A stretch of DNA of 32,526 bases from an uncultured Clostridium sp. Its GTDB lineage: Bacteria > Bacillota > Clostridia > Oscillospirales > Oscillospiraceae. Location of the stretch: NCBI GenBank assembly GCA_904420465.1, contig CAJFVL010000017.1, positions 1 to 32,526 of the forward strand, in the 5' to 3' direction. The translations under genes and the position numbers were made by a program. Under the pieces are notes generated by a model, which was not told the DNA's origin, did no database searches, and saw only the letters and a program-made list of their open reading frames with translations. Below are positions 1 through 6,597 of the stretch, one piece after another. Within the stretch, counting starts at the first letter, position 1. Every line of letters begins with the position of its first letter.

Positions 1-25
1 TCCGCCACACCGGGGGCCGTTCTAG

Positions 26-301
26 TTAGTCTGGAGCGGTCTCTTGCTCTATCTGTCCGCCAACGCCGCCAAGTGCAATTCCAATCTCTAAGCCATTTTT
101 AAAGGCGCTGCACTCCACAGCCTGGGTAAATGCGTCCAGTTGAGCACCGAAACGCTCAACAACGTCCGGCGCAAGACCAAGACCGTTAAGGGATTCTCGG
201 AGTTTTGCGAACTCCGTCCAGCATTCTTTGTCCCATTCGGTACGCATATCCAATGTAACTTGTCCAGAAATTGGCATTTTGTAGATGGTAATACTATCCA
301 T
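26..301 (-). CDS. Hypothetical mobile-element protein, 91 aa
   Basis: I do not recognise a family. The protein is small, acidic to neutral and probably soluble; no signal peptide or membrane segment is visible. I chose the internal ATG at 301 (protein starts MDSITIYKMP) because it overlaps the end of the upstream gene by only 8 bases. An in-frame ATG at 364 would overlap that gene much more. It is the most distal visible gene of a leftward chain of five overlapping or tightly spaced genes that starts with the DUF3987 gene, so it is probably co-translated with them. The residue pattern looks like genuine coding sequence, but the function is unknown. Confidence 0.6.
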   Translation of the reverse strand: MDSITIYKMPISGQVTLDMRTEWDKECWTEFAKLRESLNGLGLAPDVVERFGAQLDAFTQAVECSAFKNGLEIGIALGGVGGQIEQETAPD

Positions 302-530
302 GATGACACCCAGCTCTTTTGAACTCATAGCCCACAAAATTGCTTGCAGCGTCTGCGAAATCAATCACACCGTCAACATCCGCAACCATAGCTTGTACGT
401 CGCCGCAGTCCAGCAGTGCAAGACAGGCCACACGCATTGCGTGAGGTGGCTCTCCGGAATCATCCTCTCTCGCATACAGTGCCCACATGTCAACGGGAGC
501 TGGAATGATCTGCTTAATTTTCTCTGTCAT
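294..530 (-). CDS. Hypothetical mobile-element protein, 78 aa
   Basis: Small soluble protein of unknown function, starting MTEKIKQIIP. The ATG at 530 is preceded by an AAAGGATGA-like ribosome binding site that overlaps the stop of the upstream 71-aa gene. The end overlaps the start of the 91-aa gene by 8 bases. This spacing, rather than any recognised domain, is the main support. An acidic middle section and two cysteines near the centre are visible, but no complete metal-binding motif. It belongs to the leftward accessory operon of the integrated element. Confidence 0.6.
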   Translation of the reverse strand: MTEKIKQIIPAPVDMWALYAREDDSGEPPHAMRVACLALLDCGDVQAMVADVDGVIDFADAASNFVGYEFKRAGCHHG

Positions 531-536
531 GGTGTA

Positions 537-752
537 TCATCCTTTCTTTGCTTTCTGGGCCAGCATCCACCCCAATCTGACCGCATCCAAAAAGGTGGGC
601 CGCATCGGGTCGGCCAGCTTGATAGTTGCCAACACATCAGTTGCTAAATCCTGCATCTCCGCCTCTATCGGCGTGGAGTTGAAATACTCCATAGTGGTAT
701 CAATCACCTTTATGGGATCGCCAGTTCGTGAAAAATCGACTCTTCTAATCAA
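537..752 (-). CDS. Hypothetical mobile-element protein, 71 aa, TTG start
   Basis: Short protein of unknown function. An open frame extends further upstream, but the real start is most likely TTG at 752. It is preceded by AAGGAGGTGAG at 3-base spacing, and it overlaps the stop codon of the preceding gene as TTGA. The upstream extension would run through the neighbouring gene in another frame and reads as low-quality protein rich in His, Arg and Gly. The kept part has a mixed helical composition and ends in a basic tail (QKAKKG). Its place within the coupled operon suggests an accessory role for the element. Confidence 0.6.
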   Translation of the reverse strand: MIRRVDFSRTGDPIKVIDTTMEYFNSTPIEAEMQDLATDVLATIKLADPMRPTFLDAVRLGWMLAQKAKKG

Positions 753-958
753 GGTCTCACCTCCTTCCTTTCCGCCCGGTAGACCTCCAGGCCAGAGTCG
801 CCCGATTCGATGGAGAAAACAGCGGTTGCGGCATGCAACACCACGGCGGTGCACAGTCCTGGAATTCCCGTGGTCTCCACGGCGGTGATGAACATGGGGC
901 CCAGCGTGGAGGGGTCGATTTTGACCCACTCCAGCTTGGCAAAGTTTAGCTGCTTCAT
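749..958 (-). CDS. Hypothetical mobile-element protein, 69 aa
   Basis: Starts MKQLNFAKLE and has a central hydrophobic stretch (roughly residues 22-48, rich in V, A, T and G) that is too polar to be a confident membrane helix. The ATG at 958 lies in an ATGA overlap with the stop of the DUF3987 gene and has an AGGGGG-type binding site 8 bases upstream. It overlaps the next gene as TTGA. These overlaps indicate translational coupling. No family recognised. Confidence 0.6.
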   Translation of the reverse strand: MKQLNFAKLEWVKIDPSTLGPMFITAVETTGIPGLCTAVVLHAATAVFSIESGDSGLEVYRAERKEVRP

Positions 959-2580
959 GCTGACAACCCCCTTTTTCGGCTTTTTCGGCTTTTTCGTAGC
1001 GGGTTAAGTGCATACATTTTCTTCGGACGCCCCCCTGTTTCCTCCAGCATCTCCTTCATGTACCCCATATCAATCAGAATTTGAAGTACCGGCTCCAGGT
1101 CGTCAGCTTTCTTAAATCGCCCTCTGCACAGATTGAATATCTCGCTTCGGCTGATCTGGTCTTTATCCGACCCGTCAATTCGCTTCCATGCGCACTTTGC
1201 ACCATCCATGTTTTCGTCAGCTCCCATAACCTGGTAGGCCGCCTGTGCGTGGACAAAGTAGAACTCTGCAATCTTGATTGCAGCTGTCATGGTCTCGGCG
1301 CTTATTGGTTCACTAGCCGGGAAACTGGACAGGTGAAGAAGGGCAGCTATGCGGATCATCGTTCCGGTGATTTTATTTCCCCAGTCCTGCATAGATTCCA
1401 GCTCATTCAGAAGCCGGGATTCAATACAGCTTTGATATTCTTCCCGGAGCCGGTCAGCCTCTTTTGAAAGATGTACATCTCCACTACCCTGATCTAGCAG
1501 AAGCCTAGTAACAAAATCGTAATAGGCTTTTTTCGTCTCCGGCGTCACTGGTTTTGGAGAAACCTTTCTGTGTCCAATTTTAGATTTACAGACGGAATAC
1601 AGAAACCGCCCACAAAGGCCACGGCCCCGGAAAACGTCATTGCTCATAAGTCCTTGAATCACATTGGGTTGAACAGTAAGGGCCATGGTGAGACGGGGGT
1701 TCTCAACGTGATTTGATTTTCGTCCAATGCGGTCAATGGAGATGAAGTCTCCGCTGAAAGCCTTCAAATAGACATCAAAGTTATATGTCTTGTCATATCT
1801 GCCGGCCATTGCGTCAAATACACCGCCCTCGCTGCTGACGATTGCAATACTCCCACCTTGTTCGTTCATGATATCAACCAACTTTTCAGGTGTGGTGTCG
1901 TCGACAATTAGTCTGGTTGGGTGAAGCTCTTTGAACTCTGCCAGTTGTGCGGATAACTCCAGCATTTCGGAACGGGCATCTTCCATCTGCTCTCGGTTCT
2001 TTGCATTTGCAGCCGTCTTTTTGACAGTCTCCAGGCGTTTTTCCAACAAATCTCGCTCTGCCCTATTCTGCATGATCTCCACTGCCTCAATATCTCTCTG
2101 TTTGGCTTCACACGCAAACACCGGCTTTGTGGTTGCCGAAGATACCGCGCTTTTTCTCTCCCCTGGGGCCGCTATGGCTAGCAGATAAAGGCAAAGCGGC
2201 TCAACCCAATCTGGATTTATAACGACCACGTATCTTTTTTGAAATGCGATAGCCATAACCCCTAGGACCATCGTTGCCGACATCTCCGGCGGGGTCTGCG
2301 TACTCTCTGCAAGCTCGTCCACAAACGCTGCCGCTGGAGCCGGAAGGCAATCAACCGGAAAAGGCGGGGTGTCGATCTCGTCAAACGGAATTGGCTCGTC
2401 CCATCCCTGCGAAAAAGACGAAAAAGACGAAAAAGACGAAAAAGTCAGGTGGTCGCCTCTGGCAATAATCCGCTTGGCGCTTTCGACGATCTGGTCTAAG
2501 GTGAGATCGTCGTGATCCATCAACCTCTTGATCTCGTCCAAAGGCATCCCGTTTTCCAGTAGAAAATTCAGTCCATCCAC
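955..2580 (-). CDS. DUF3987 (YfjI-like) primase/helicase-type protein of a mobile element, 541 aa
   Basis: DUF3987/YfjI proteins are common in prophages, satellites and integrative elements, and are thought to act in element replication as primase-helicase-like ATPases. Visible features are an N-terminal region with low-complexity SSF repeats (about residues 47-57), then the core. The core has a P-loop-like PGERKSA stretch near residues 138-144, an Asp/Glu-rich middle (VDDTTPEKL, SSEGG), RGRGLCGRFL, and a C-terminal winged-helix-like region. The end is a basic RKSRKSRKR tail. An in-frame stop lies just upstream of the ATG at 2580, so little extension is possible; the nearest GAGGTG is 14 bases away. 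It probably shares the transcript of the excisionase-like gene and is coupled to four small genes downstream. Confidence 0.8.
   Translation of the reverse strand: MDGLNFLLENGMPLDEIKRLMDHDDLTLDQIVESAKRIIARGDHLTFSSFSSFSSFSQGWDEPIPFDEIDTPPFPVDCLPAPAAAFVDELAESTQTPPEMSATMVLGVMAIAFQKRYVVVINPDWVEPLCLYLLAIAAPGERKSAVSSATTKPVFACEAKQRDIEAVEIMQNRAERDLLEKRLETVKKTAANAKNREQMEDARSEMLELSAQLAEFKELHPTRLIVDDTTPEKLVDIMNEQGGSIAIVSSEGGVFDAMAGRYDKTYNFDVYLKAFSGDFISIDRIGRKSNHVENPRLTMALTVQPNVIQGLMSNDVFRGRGLCGRFLYSVCKSKIGHRKVSPKPVTPETKKAYYDFVTRLLLDQGSGDVHLSKEADRLREEYQSCIESRLLNELESMQDWGNKITGTMIRIAALLHLSSFPASEPISAETMTAAIKIAEFYFVHAQAAYQVMGADENMDGAKCAWKRIDGSDKDQISRSEIFNLCRGRFKKADDLEPVLQILIDMGYMKEMLEETGGRPKKMYALNPLRKSRKSRKRGLSA
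971..996. repeat. 9-bp tandem repeat CTTTTTCGG, about 2.9 copies
   Basis: Three tandem units lie at the 3' end of the DUF3987 gene and encode the RKS-RKS-RKR tail. The 7-base core CTTTTTC is the reverse complement of the core GAAAAAG repeated near the gene's 5' end at 2411-2444. Confidence 0.9.
2411..2444. repeat. 9-bp tandem repeat GAAAAAGAC, about 3.8 copies
   Basis: Exact tandem units lie inside the 5' part of the DUF3987 gene and encode SSF repeats. A 9-bp unit keeps the frame, so copy-number change would alter protein length without switching the gene off. Confidence 0.92.
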
Positions 2581-2604
2581 AGGTCTTAATCACCTCGTTT
2601 CTGC

Positions 2605-2633
2605 TTGCAATTTGAGGCGGTCTGTGGTAAACT
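2605..2633 (+). promoter_or_regulatory. Candidate sigma-A promoter of a short plus-strand transcript
   Basis: TTGCAA (2605-2610), a 17-base spacer and TAAACT (2628-2633), with an extended-minus-10 TG at 2625-2626. It points rightwards into a region with no plus-strand gene but with a terminator-like hairpin 60 bases later. The promoter also lies inside a 7-bp inverted repeat (GAGGCGG at 2614-2620, CCGCCTC at 2658-2664). Confidence 0.4.
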
Positions 2634-2639
2634 AAATAT

Positions 2640-2716
2640 ACAAATTAATGGAAGTTGCCGCCTCGTGATTTCCAATATCTCCCGCTCTACCGTGTCACCG
2701 GTTGGGCGGGATTTTT
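2640..2716 (+). ncRNA. Candidate small RNA in the gap between excisionase-like and DUF3987 genes
   Basis: The 141-base gap between two leftward genes holds a plausible rightward promoter and ends in a GC-rich hairpin followed by a T-rich run. An RNA of about 75-80 bases would result. It would be antisense to the untranslated part of the excisionase-DUF3987 transcript. No known RNA family was recognised, and expression is inferred only from promoter and terminator shape. Confidence 0.33.
2681..2716 (+). terminator. Terminator-like hairpin
   Basis: CCCGC (2681-2685) pairs with GCGGG (2706-2710), with an inner ACCG (2689-2692) to CGGT (2699-2702) pairing. ATTTTTCGTTTTT follows on the plus strand. 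Confidence 0.5.
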
Positions 2717-2721
2717 CGTTT

Positions 2722-2919
2722 TTATGCATTTGCGTTTACTTCAGAAAAGCTATCTCGGTCTAACTGCTCCAAGAGTAATGGGACGTTTACTTTAAATCTG
2801 TTTCCACTTCGGAGTCCTGGTAAACGGCCTTGTTTCTCTAACAATCGGAGTTGATACTCGGATAGTAAGCCAGTAGCCGCCACTTGCCGAATTGTCAAGA
2901 ATTTGTTTCTATAATCCAT
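2722..2919 (-). CDS. Excisionase-like small DNA-binding protein, 65 aa
   Basis: The size, helix-turn-helix pattern (LTIRQVAATGLLSEYQLRLL) and basic wing (GRLPGLRSGNRFKV) fit the small MerR/excisionase-like proteins of integrative elements. These bend DNA at attachment sites or act as early activators (Xis, AlpA). The ATG at 2919 has a good AAAGGAG site 8 bases upstream and a near-consensus promoter (TCGACA-17-TATAAT). It diverges from the repressor gene and leads the leftward operon. Whether it acts in excision, in transcription or in both cannot be told from sequence. Confidence 0.7.
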   Translation of the reverse strand: MDYRNKFLTIRQVAATGLLSEYQLRLLEKQGRLPGLRSGNRFKVNVPLLLEQLDRDSFSEVNANA

Positions 2920-2949
2920 GTTAAGGCTCCTTTCGTTTGGTATTTCCTC

Positions 2950-2990
2950 TTGACGTGCCTTATTATACAGAATATAATAGTTATTGTCGA
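2950..2990. promoter_or_regulatory. Overlapping divergent promoters sharing one palindrome (element switch)
   Basis: Rightward promoter: TTGACG (2950-2955), 17-base spacer, TATAAT (2973-2978). Leftward promoter, read on the minus strand: TCGACA (2985-2990), 17-base spacer, TATAAT (2962-2967). The two minus-10 boxes are the arms of a perfect inverted repeat, TATTATA-CAGAA-TATAATA (2961-2979). A repressor dimer bound there would cover both promoters. The sequence is direct; the choice of repressor is inferred. Confidence 0.7.
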
Positions 2991-3013
2991 TGACCTATTA
3001 ATTTTTATTTTGG

Positions 3014-3784
3014 GTGGTTTTTAACTTGAAAGGAATTAATAATACCTTATTTGTGCAAAAAATGATAGGTTCCCGTGTAAGGGAAGCTCGTGAAAATAAG
3101 GGACTATCTAGACCAGAATTTGCACGCCTCCTCGAACAAGACATTCATGCGCCGGTTGAAGGCAATACATATGGTTTATCTATCAATAGACTAAAACAGT
3201 GGGAGTATGGTAACAATCCAGTGAGTCTCGAGTGGATTCCTGCAATCTGCAATGTTTTAGAATGTGATGTTGGGTATCTATTTGGAGATTACGCAGAAAA
3301 AACACGGAGCATTTCAGACATTGTTGATAAAACAGGATTATCTCCATTAGCGGCAGAAAATTTATTAAAAATAAAGACAACTAGTAATGGAGAAGATTTT
3401 TGGGCAAAGATCATTGATTTTTTGTCGTTCCTTCTTGAACGGAGCAATGCAATTCTGATCCCAACTATAGTAGGTGCGTCGCAGTGCATTGACACAATGC
3501 TAGAGAGAACACACTATCAAAATGAGGTATTACCAAAACTGTCAGTTCCCCCAGATGATGAGCGCGCCTTTCTATTACATCATAAATTTAATGATTGCTA
3601 TGTTGATATAGTGTCAAAGAGAACAAAAGTTCGAGATAAGATAAAACAATTAAACGATATTTGTGATGCAAGGCTTTATCATTGTGAGAAAAATGCGAGC
3701 GCAGCAATCGAAAAATTCATTATGGAGGAAGTTGAACGTATATGGCTAACATCCAAGAACGCAGAAACAAAGAAGGAAAATTAA
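3014..3784 (+). CDS. XRE-family transcriptional repressor of the element, about 256 aa
   Basis: An N-terminal Cro/CI-type helix-turn-helix lies around residues 18-92 (SRVREARENKGLSRPEFARLL, then LKQWEYGNNPVSLEWIPAIC and LFGDY). The C-terminal half has no S24 peptidase motif, so RecA-driven self-cleavage is not expected. It has a hydrophobic stretch near residues 138-158 and a helical tail. The start is uncertain: GTG at 3014 gives the longest form but lacks a clear binding site, and ATG at 3061 also gives a complete HTH. The gene is AT-rich compared with its neighbours, a sign of transfer. Its end overlaps the integrase start by 43 bases. It probably represses the divergent leftward operon and itself. 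Confidence 0.8.
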   Translation: MVFNLKGINNTLFVQKMIGSRVREARENKGLSRPEFARLLEQDIHAPVEGNTYGLSINRLKQWEYGNNPVSLEWIPAICNVLECDVGYLFGDYAEKTRSISDIVDKTGLSPLAAENLLKIKTTSNGEDFWAKIIDFLSFLLERSNAILIPTIVGASQCIDTMLERTHYQNEVLPKLSVPPDDERAFLLHHKFNDCYVDIVSKRTKVRDKIKQLNDICDARLYHCEKNASAAIEKFIMEEVERIWLTSKNAETKKEN

Positions 3785-5130
3785 TCTCTTTCTCTATCCG
3801 TGTCCACCGTGGCCGTGGTGCCGACGGCAAGCAGTTGAAACCCTGGACAGCCACGTTTGAGGTCTCCCCAACTTGGACGGAAAAGAGCGCACGAAAAAAG
3901 GCCGAGGCTTTCGCCGCGACCTTCGAGAAGGAGTGCAGAGAAGGGATTACAACTGACAGCCGCCAGAAGTTCGCCCCATACTGTGATTATGTGATTAGTC
4001 TAAAAGAGAAAACTGGAATCAAGCACTCCACCATTGTGAGATACAAGGAGCTAACCACCCGGATATACCCAGCTCTTGGGCACATGAAGTTGAAGGACAT
4101 CCGGCCCGACCATCTGAACAGTTTATATGCCCGGCTTGCCCAGCCTGGAGCCGGGAGCGCCCACGCAATCGCAAAGGTGGGCCTTGCCGCCCTGCTGAAA
4201 GAAAGGCGTCTCACCCGCCTGGAGCTGTCCAACGTGACCGGCCTCTCCCTGAAAGCTGTCTATGCAGCAGTCAAGGGGGAGCGGGTCAAAAAGGAGGTTG
4301 CAGGGGCTATTTCCACGGCCCTGGGTGGGAACCTGGAGGACTTCTTTTCCCTGAATACCGAAGAACGCACCTTATCGGGCAAGACGATCCGGGAGTATCA
4401 CCGGCTCATTCATACTGTGCTGGATCAAGCGTTGAAGGAGGGGCTTGTGGCCGTCAACGTGGCGGACAGGGCCACGCCGCCGAAGATGGAGCAGAAGGAC
4501 GTGAACTACTTCCAGCCGGAACAGGTGGCGGCCATCCGAGAGGCACTGGAACTGGAGCCGATCAAGTGGAGAACACTGGTTCACCTCCTGCTGATTACCG
4601 GGGCCCGCCGTGGGGAAATCCTGGGCCTGAAATGGGACAAGGTAGATTTTGCCAGCAATCAAGTGTACATCTGCAACAATGTCCTGTACTCCGCCGACGT
4701 GGGCATTTATGAGGACACCCCCAAGACAGAGCGGTCTAAGCGGTATGTCTCCCTACCGGCGGAGACCATGCAGCTGTTGAAGCAGTACAGAGCGTGGCAG
4801 AATGGGGAGCGCCTGCGCCTGGGAGAATACTACCAGGATCAAGGTTTTGTGTTTGCCCAGGACACCGGCGGCCCCATGCACCCTGACAGCGTGACCACAT
4901 GGCTCTCCCGGTTCAGCAAGCGCCACGGCCTCCCACACGTCAACGCCCACGCCTTCCGGCACACAATGGCTAGTATGCTCTACTTCAATGGTGTGGACAG
5001 TGTGTCCATTTCCAAGCGGTTGGGACACGCCCAGGTGTCCACCACAGCCAATATTTACGCCCACGTCATGGAGGCCGCAGACAAAAAGAACGCCGACATA
5101 CTAGCCGACGTTTTTCTGAAAAAGGCTTGA
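3742..5130 (+). CDS. int: Tyrosine-type site-specific integrase with an inserted XRE-like HTH, 462 aa
   Basis: Catalyses integration and excision of the element. The N-terminal arm-binding domain covers about residues 1-60 and the core-binding SAM-like domain starts near 75. The catalytic domain covers about 250-462. The catalytic set is present: R289 (TGARRGE), probable K328, H403-x-x-R406 (HAFRH), H429 (LGHA) and the nucleophile Y439 (NIYAHV). Unusually, residues about 142-205 form a Cro-like HTH (LLKERRLTRLELSNVTGLSL and following, ending LGGNLEDFF) that splits the core-binding domain. The start follows GGAGGAAG and lies inside the 3' end of the repressor gene, so the two are probably co-expressed. 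The gene ends 110 bases from the tRNA-fMet 3' end, as expected for tRNA-targeting elements. Confidence 0.95.
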   Translation: MANIQERRNKEGKLISFSIRVHRGRGADGKQLKPWTATFEVSPTWTEKSARKKAEAFAATFEKECREGITTDSRQKFAPYCDYVISLKEKTGIKHSTIVRYKELTTRIYPALGHMKLKDIRPDHLNSLYARLAQPGAGSAHAIAKVGLAALLKERRLTRLELSNVTGLSLKAVYAAVKGERVKKEVAGAISTALGGNLEDFFSLNTEERTLSGKTIREYHRLIHTVLDQALKEGLVAVNVADRATPPKMEQKDVNYFQPEQVAAIREALELEPIKWRTLVHLLLITGARRGEILGLKWDKVDFASNQVYICNNVLYSADVGIYEDTPKTERSKRYVSLPAETMQLLKQYRAWQNGERLRLGEYYQDQGFVFAQDTGGPMHPDSVTTWLSRFSKRHGLPHVNAHAFRHTMASMLYFNGVDSVSISKRLGHAQVSTTANIYAHVMEAADKKNADILADVFLKKA

Positions 5131-5262
5131 ATTTTAGAGGCGAGTTGAACTAAAGTTGAATTATTCGCACCCGCCCAAAAACAAATATCTCAAAAAAGTT
5201 ATAAAAACCGCCCAATCCTTTCGGAAAGGGCGGCTTTTTCTGGTTGCGGGAGGAGGACTTGA
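5131..5262. other. Probable element boundary / attachment region at the tRNA-fMet 3' end
   Basis: The integrase gene ends at 5130 and the 3' end of tRNA-fMet begins at 5241 on the opposite strand. Tyrosine integrases commonly use tRNA 3' ends as attachment sites and lie next to them. A short AGTTGAA direct repeat occurs near 5142-5160. The second attachment copy should lie left of the window, so the core sequence cannot be fixed here. Confidence 0.4.
5208..5240. terminator. Bidirectional intrinsic terminator
   Basis: CCGCCC (5208-5213) pairs with GGGCGG (5228-5233). TTTTT follows on the plus strand and AAAAA precedes it, giving a U-tract on the minus strand too. It can end both the integrase and the tRNA transcripts. 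Confidence 0.75.
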
Positions 5263-5316
5263 ACCTCCGACCTCCGGGTTATGAGCCCGACGAGCTGCCA
5301 ACTGCTCTACCCCGCG
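5241..5316 (-). tRNA. Initiator tRNA-fMet (CAT)
   Basis: A 76-base cloverleaf with encoded CCA. The anticodon loop CTCATAA gives CAT. Initiator hallmarks are present: a C1-A72 mismatch at the top of the acceptor stem (5' CGCGGGG, 3' TCCCGCA) and GGG/CCC pairs in the anticodon stem. The T-loop is GTTCAAGTC. It is five bases from tRNA-Leu, in the same transcript. Confidence 0.95.
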
Positions 5317-5321
5317 ATATT

Positions 5322-5408
5322 TGGTGCCGGAGACCGGGATCGAACCGGCACGGGATCGCTCCCACGGGATTTTAAGTCCCGGGCGTCTGCCAATTCCGCC
5401 ACTCCGGC
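5322..5408 (-). tRNA. tRNA-Leu (TAA)
   Basis: An 87-base class II tRNA with a long variable arm (TGGGAGCGATCCCG region) and encoded CCA. The acceptor GCCGGAG pairs with CTCCGGC. The anticodon loop CTTAAAA gives TAA. The first gene of the two-tRNA transcript. Confidence 0.95.
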
Positions 5409-5449
5409 TGATGGATGATAAATCCCGCTCTCTCCCAACAGGCTAGATT

Positions 5450-5478
5450 ATAATAACACATGGAGGCTGGGCTGTCAA
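5450..5478 (-). promoter_or_regulatory. Promoter of the tRNA-Leu / tRNA-fMet operon
   Basis: On the minus strand, TTGACA (5473-5478), a 17-base spacer and TATTAT (5450-5455). It lies about 40 bases upstream of tRNA-Leu. Confidence 0.75.
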
Positions 5479-5601
5479 GAGGAACTTTACGAAACTGACC
5501 ACATTGTTTTGACGCCCAGCCTGCAGCTTCCCGCTCTGCGCCTTTTTGTACGAGATACCACGGACCGATTCCGGACAAAGCGGCAGCTTCCTGCTTCCAC
5601 A

Positions 5602-5630
5602 TTGACAAGAGCCTCCCTCTCTCCTATACT
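5602..5630 (+). promoter_or_regulatory. Sigma-A promoter of the ylmH-like gene
   Basis: TTGACA (5602-5607), a 17-base spacer and TATACT (5625-5630), 35 bases upstream of the ATG at 5665. Confidence 0.8.
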
Positions 5631-5664
5631 AAAATCCAGAATCATGAGAAAGGAGCCTCAGGAG

Positions 5665-6465
5665 ATGACAAAGAAGGAACTGCTGGACCGCTCTGCCCGC
5701 AGCGGGGAGGAGCGGGTATTGCTGGCCCGGGTTCTGGACAAGCTGGAGCTGGCGGAAGGCCGTGGGGTCCCCGCCCACACTCCCTTTCTCTCCCAGGGTG
5801 AGCGCGCCCTGGTGACGGATCTGCTCTCCGCCGCCGGCCACCCCCGGCACCTGTTCTGGGGCGGTTATGGGGAGGCTGAGCGCACGGTCTGCTTCTTCCT
5901 CCCAGATTGGCAGCTGGAAGAAGATATTCTGAATGACCCGGAGGGTCCGCTGGCTGCGTTGGAAGGCAGCTTTCCCTCTGACGCTTCCCTGTCTCACCGG
6001 GATATCCTGGGTTCCCTCATGGGCCTGGGCCTTACCCGGGAAAAGCTGGGAGACATTCTCTTTCCCGGTCCGGGACGCTGTCAGGTGGCGGCGCTGCGGG
6101 AGACCCTGCCTATTCTGCTCTCTCAGTGGGACTCCGCGGGGCGGTGGAAGCTCGCCCTGCGGGAAATTCCCCTGTCTGAGCTGGCGCCCGCCCCCGCCCA
6201 GGTCAAAACCATCCGGGACACGGTAGCCACCCCCAGGCTGGACGCGGTTCTGGCCGCCGGCTTCTCTCTGTCCCGCTCCAAGGCCGCTGCCTATATCTCC
6301 TCCGGCAAGGTGGCCCTTAACCATCGGGAGTGTCTGAAGGGGGACAAGCTGGTGGAAGAGGGGGATGTACTCACCTGCCGGGGACTGGGCAAGTGTGTGG
6401 TGAAGGAGGTCCCCGGCCAGTCCCGGAAGGGCCGCACCATGCTGGTGCTGGAGCGGTATTTATAA
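5665..6465 (+). CDS. ylmH: YlmH-family S4-domain RNA-binding protein, 266 aa
   Basis: Length and layout match YlmH (about 257 aa in Bacillus): an N-terminal YlmH-specific domain and a C-terminal S4 RNA-binding domain at about residues 189-250 (TPRLDAVLAAGFSLSRSKAA, then SGKVALNH and EEGDVLTCRGLG). YlmH binds ribosomes or ribosome-associated RNA, and Bacillus work links it to rescue of stalled 50S-peptidyl-tRNA complexes. I chose the ATG at 5665 because AAGGAG lies 9 bases upstream; an in-frame ATG at 5644 has no such site. In many Firmicutes ylmH sits in the division cluster with sepF and divIVA; here it stands beside unrelated genes, so the locus has been rearranged. Confidence 0.88.
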   Translation: MTKKELLDRSARSGEERVLLARVLDKLELAEGRGVPAHTPFLSQGERALVTDLLSAAGHPRHLFWGGYGEAERTVCFFLPDWQLEEDILNDPEGPLAALEGSFPSDASLSHRDILGSLMGLGLTREKLGDILFPGPGRCQVAALRETLPILLSQWDSAGRWKLALREIPLSELAPAPAQVKTIRDTVATPRLDAVLAAGFSLSRSKAAAYISSGKVALNHRECLKGDKLVEEGDVLTCRGLGKCVVKEVPGQSRKGRTMLVLERYL

Positions 6466-6486
6466 AATGATCAGGAGGCACAGGGC

Positions 6487-6597
6487 ATGAGAAGCTGCGA
6501 GTATGAATTTGAGCGAATGGAGCTCACTGCGGGAGGATACGGCCCGAGCGGCCTGTCTCTGCGGATGGACAGGGGAGTGACGCGCCGTGAGAATTGA
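6487..6597 (+). CDS. Putative 36-aa small protein of unknown function
   Basis: Encodes MRSCEYEFER through VTRREN. The ATG at 6487 has a consensus AGGAGG 8 bases upstream, better than many annotated genes here. The end overlaps the start of the VOC gene by 11 bases, suggesting coupling. It could be a real micro-protein or a leader peptide. It could also be the front remnant of a longer gene, since the start looks like a normal domain beginning (EYEFERMELTAGGYGPSGLS) that stops early. Confidence 0.4.
   Translation: MRSCEYEFERMELTAGGYGPSGLSLRMDRGVTRREN

Noticed and set aside
2012-2037. GACAGTCTCCAGGCG resembling the 18-bp intergenic repeat
   Set aside because: It lies inside the DUF3987 coding region, matches only with a gap, and encodes ordinary protein sequence.
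2411-2444. Short direct repeats considered as a CRISPR array
   Set aside because: Units are 9 bp, directly tandem, without spacers, and lie inside a coding gene. No cas gene is present.
3742-5130. Repressor-integrase fusion by frameshift, because of the 43-base overlap
   Set aside because: Both proteins have complete domains and natural ends, and the overlap has a start codon with GGAGG upstream. It is an ordinary overlap.
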